From the NCBI GenBank assembly GCA_035378955.1, contig DAOSUS010000035.1:1-32494 (forward strand): a stretch of 32,494 nt of DNA. Direction: 5' to 3'. Source of the stretch: Candidatus Hydrogenedens sp. GTDB taxonomy: Bacteria > Hydrogenedentota > Hydrogenedentia > Hydrogenedentales > Hydrogenedentaceae. Of this stretch, positions 31,720 through 32,494 are shown piece by piece (within the stretch, counting starts at the first letter, position 1; the number at the start of each line of letters is the position of its first letter). Below the pieces are notes generated by a model. It saw nothing but the letters and a program-made list of their open reading frames with translations, was not told the origin of the DNA and ran no database searches. Position numbers and translations under genes: made by a program.

Positions 31720-32494
31720 ATGTACAAGAAAAATTTGTTAGCGCTGGTTTTAGTTATCCAAATTATCCTGTTGCTATCAGGATGCACCCCTAAAATTGGT
31801 GTAAGTCCTACTTCCATAGATTTTGGAAAAGACTTAGACCAGGCAAAGATTAAGGTCTGGAATGATAAGTTTATCATTCTGAAGAAACTTGTCTTTAAAG
31901 TTGAAAGTGATGTTGACTGGGTAGTTGGTATTATGCCTACTCAGGATGTAAGTAAAAAGAAAAAGGATGTAAAAGAAGTTACAATCCTTGTCTCTCGTGA
32001 AGGATTAGAAGCGGGTGAACATACAGGAAAAATAATTGTATCTCAGGTAGACCCAAAAACAGGTAAAAAAGTAGTTCCACCTGTAGAGATACCTATTAAA
32101 ATTACAGCAGAAGGTGGTGAAGGAACACCCGAAGGAACACCTGAAGGTGAAAACCCGACACCATCTGTTGCAAGTGTTTTAGAGTCTCTGGGAATTGGAG
32201 GAGGAGGTTCAAACTTTACATACGATGATGTTGCTAATAATTTAGGACAAATTAAAGCCAAATTACAAGAAATTTTAGGTCTGACTGTCAATATAGAATT
32301 ATTGAGAGAATGCAGCAGTACAATACAAGAGAATTATTTTATTCGTCAGGTTCCAGTAGCCGGTGCGACAATTTTGAATGGTGGAACTTTGCAATTGTAT
32401 TTCTCTTCTGGACTATGTGAAGAAGGCGAAGGCGTAGTAGAAGGTACACCCGAAGGCACACCGGAAGGCGTAGTAGAAGGTACACCCGAAGGTA
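31720..32494 (+). CDS. Lipoprotein with BACON-like and PASTA-like domains and EGTP linkers (3' end outside window)
   Basis: The visible 258 residues open with a signal peptide and lipobox L-L-S-G-C (Cys22). After the Cys comes K-I-G-V-S-P-T-S-I-D-F-G, then a BACON/Ig-like domain to about residue 128. A linker (E-G-T-P-E-G-T-P-E-G-E) leads to a domain (about 145-230) with a PASTA-like ending: I-R-Q-V-P-V-A-G-A-T-I-L-N-G-G-T-L-Q-L-Y-F-S-S-G. Then a repeat linker (G-V-V-E-G-T-P-E) runs off the edge, so more domains probably follow. GAGGAG at 31707-31712 is 7 bp before the ATG. It should be tethered to a membrane and may bind the cell wall or glycan. The reading frame stays open to the end of the window. 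Confidence 0.8.
   Translation, partial: MYKKNLLALVLVIQIILLLSGCTPKIGVSPTSIDFGKDLDQAKIKVWNDKFIILKKLVFKVESDVDWVVGIMPTQDVSKKKKDVKEVTILVSREGLEAGEHTGKIIVSQVDPKTGKKVVPPVEIPIKITAEGGEGTPEGTPEGENPTPSVASVLESLGIGGGGSNFTYDDVANNLGQIKAKLQEILGLTVNIELLRECSSTIQENYFIRQVPVAGATILNGGTLQLYFSSGLCEEGEGVVEGTPEGTPEGVVEGTPEG
32431..32492 (+). repeat. Tandem 36-bp coding repeat
   Basis: A 26-bp sequence at 32431-32456 recurs exactly at 32467-32492, giving a 36-bp period that encodes G-V-V-E-G-T-P-E-G-T-P-E. The identical DNA suggests recent expansion or slippage. It probably continues beyond the window. Confidence 0.75.

Noticed and set aside
32043..32291. Minus-strand 82-codon frame in the right-edge lipoprotein
   Set aside because: It is a Pro-rich shadow produced by the Gly/Glu-coding repeat on the plus strand.
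32431..32494. CRISPR-like repeat array at the right edge
   Set aside because: The repeat lies in frame inside a coding sequence, has no variable spacers and encodes a simple linker.

Overview
The window is AT-rich bacterial chromosome from a diderm (outer-membrane) bacterium. Evidence for an outer membrane is an LptD/OstA-type LPS-export barrel, several lipoproteins and many signal peptides. The Glu-Gly-Thr-Pro linkers in the lipoprotein cut by the right edge, PASTA-like and BACON-like modules on lipoproteins, and TPR-fused GT-C glycosyltransferases resemble proteins I associate with uncultured PVC-neighbour phyla, especially Candidatus Hydrogenedentes. This placement is inference from protein style only. 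No rRNA, tRNA, CRISPR array, transposase, phage or plasmid gene was seen, and the region looks vertically inherited.

Layout, left to right. (1) The 3' end of a ketopantoate reductase gene (panE) meets a convergent orphan hybrid histidine kinase. (2) After a 397-bp promoter region comes an operon of a PfkB sugar kinase, a tiny charged exported protein and LptD. (3) A minus-strand set follows: a zinc-ribbon membrane protein, a lipoprotein and a GT-C-like membrane protein. It is divergent from (4) tilS-hpt, followed by a TIM-barrel sugar-phosphate isomerase and an APH/CotS-like kinase. (5) The next minus-strand block holds, in transcription order, a beta-carbonic anhydrase, a nicotinamidase-like hydrolase, a BACON-like lipoprotein, a TPR-fused glycosyltransferase, a dynamin-like GTPase and an aldo/keto reductase. 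(6) A CstA-family pyruvate/peptide transporter is on the plus strand. Its stop codon overlaps that of a convergent minus-strand block: an exported unknown protein, a TPR membrane protein, an alkaline-phosphatase-superfamily enzyme and a GT4 glycosyltransferase. (7) Finally, a plus-strand run has an exported PHP phosphoesterase, a second TIM-barrel isomerase, a metallophosphoesterase and the truncated lipoprotein.

Functionally the window mixes housekeeping genes (pantothenate, tRNA-Ile lysidine, purine salvage, CO2/bicarbonate) with genes for the cell surface (LptD, three glycosyltransferases, a phosphoesterase/phosphotransferase, lipoproteins) and sugar-phosphate handling (PfkB kinase, two xylose-isomerase-like barrels, PHP and metallophosphoesterases). 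The most novel-looking pieces are: the phosphatase-superfamily/GT4 pair with its two unknown membrane partners; the zinc-ribbon membrane protein with its lipoprotein, sharing a duplicated 21-bp promoter element with tilS; two lipoproteins with matching BACON-like N-termini, one with a PASTA-like module; and a recurring promoter form with an extended -10 (TGnTATA).
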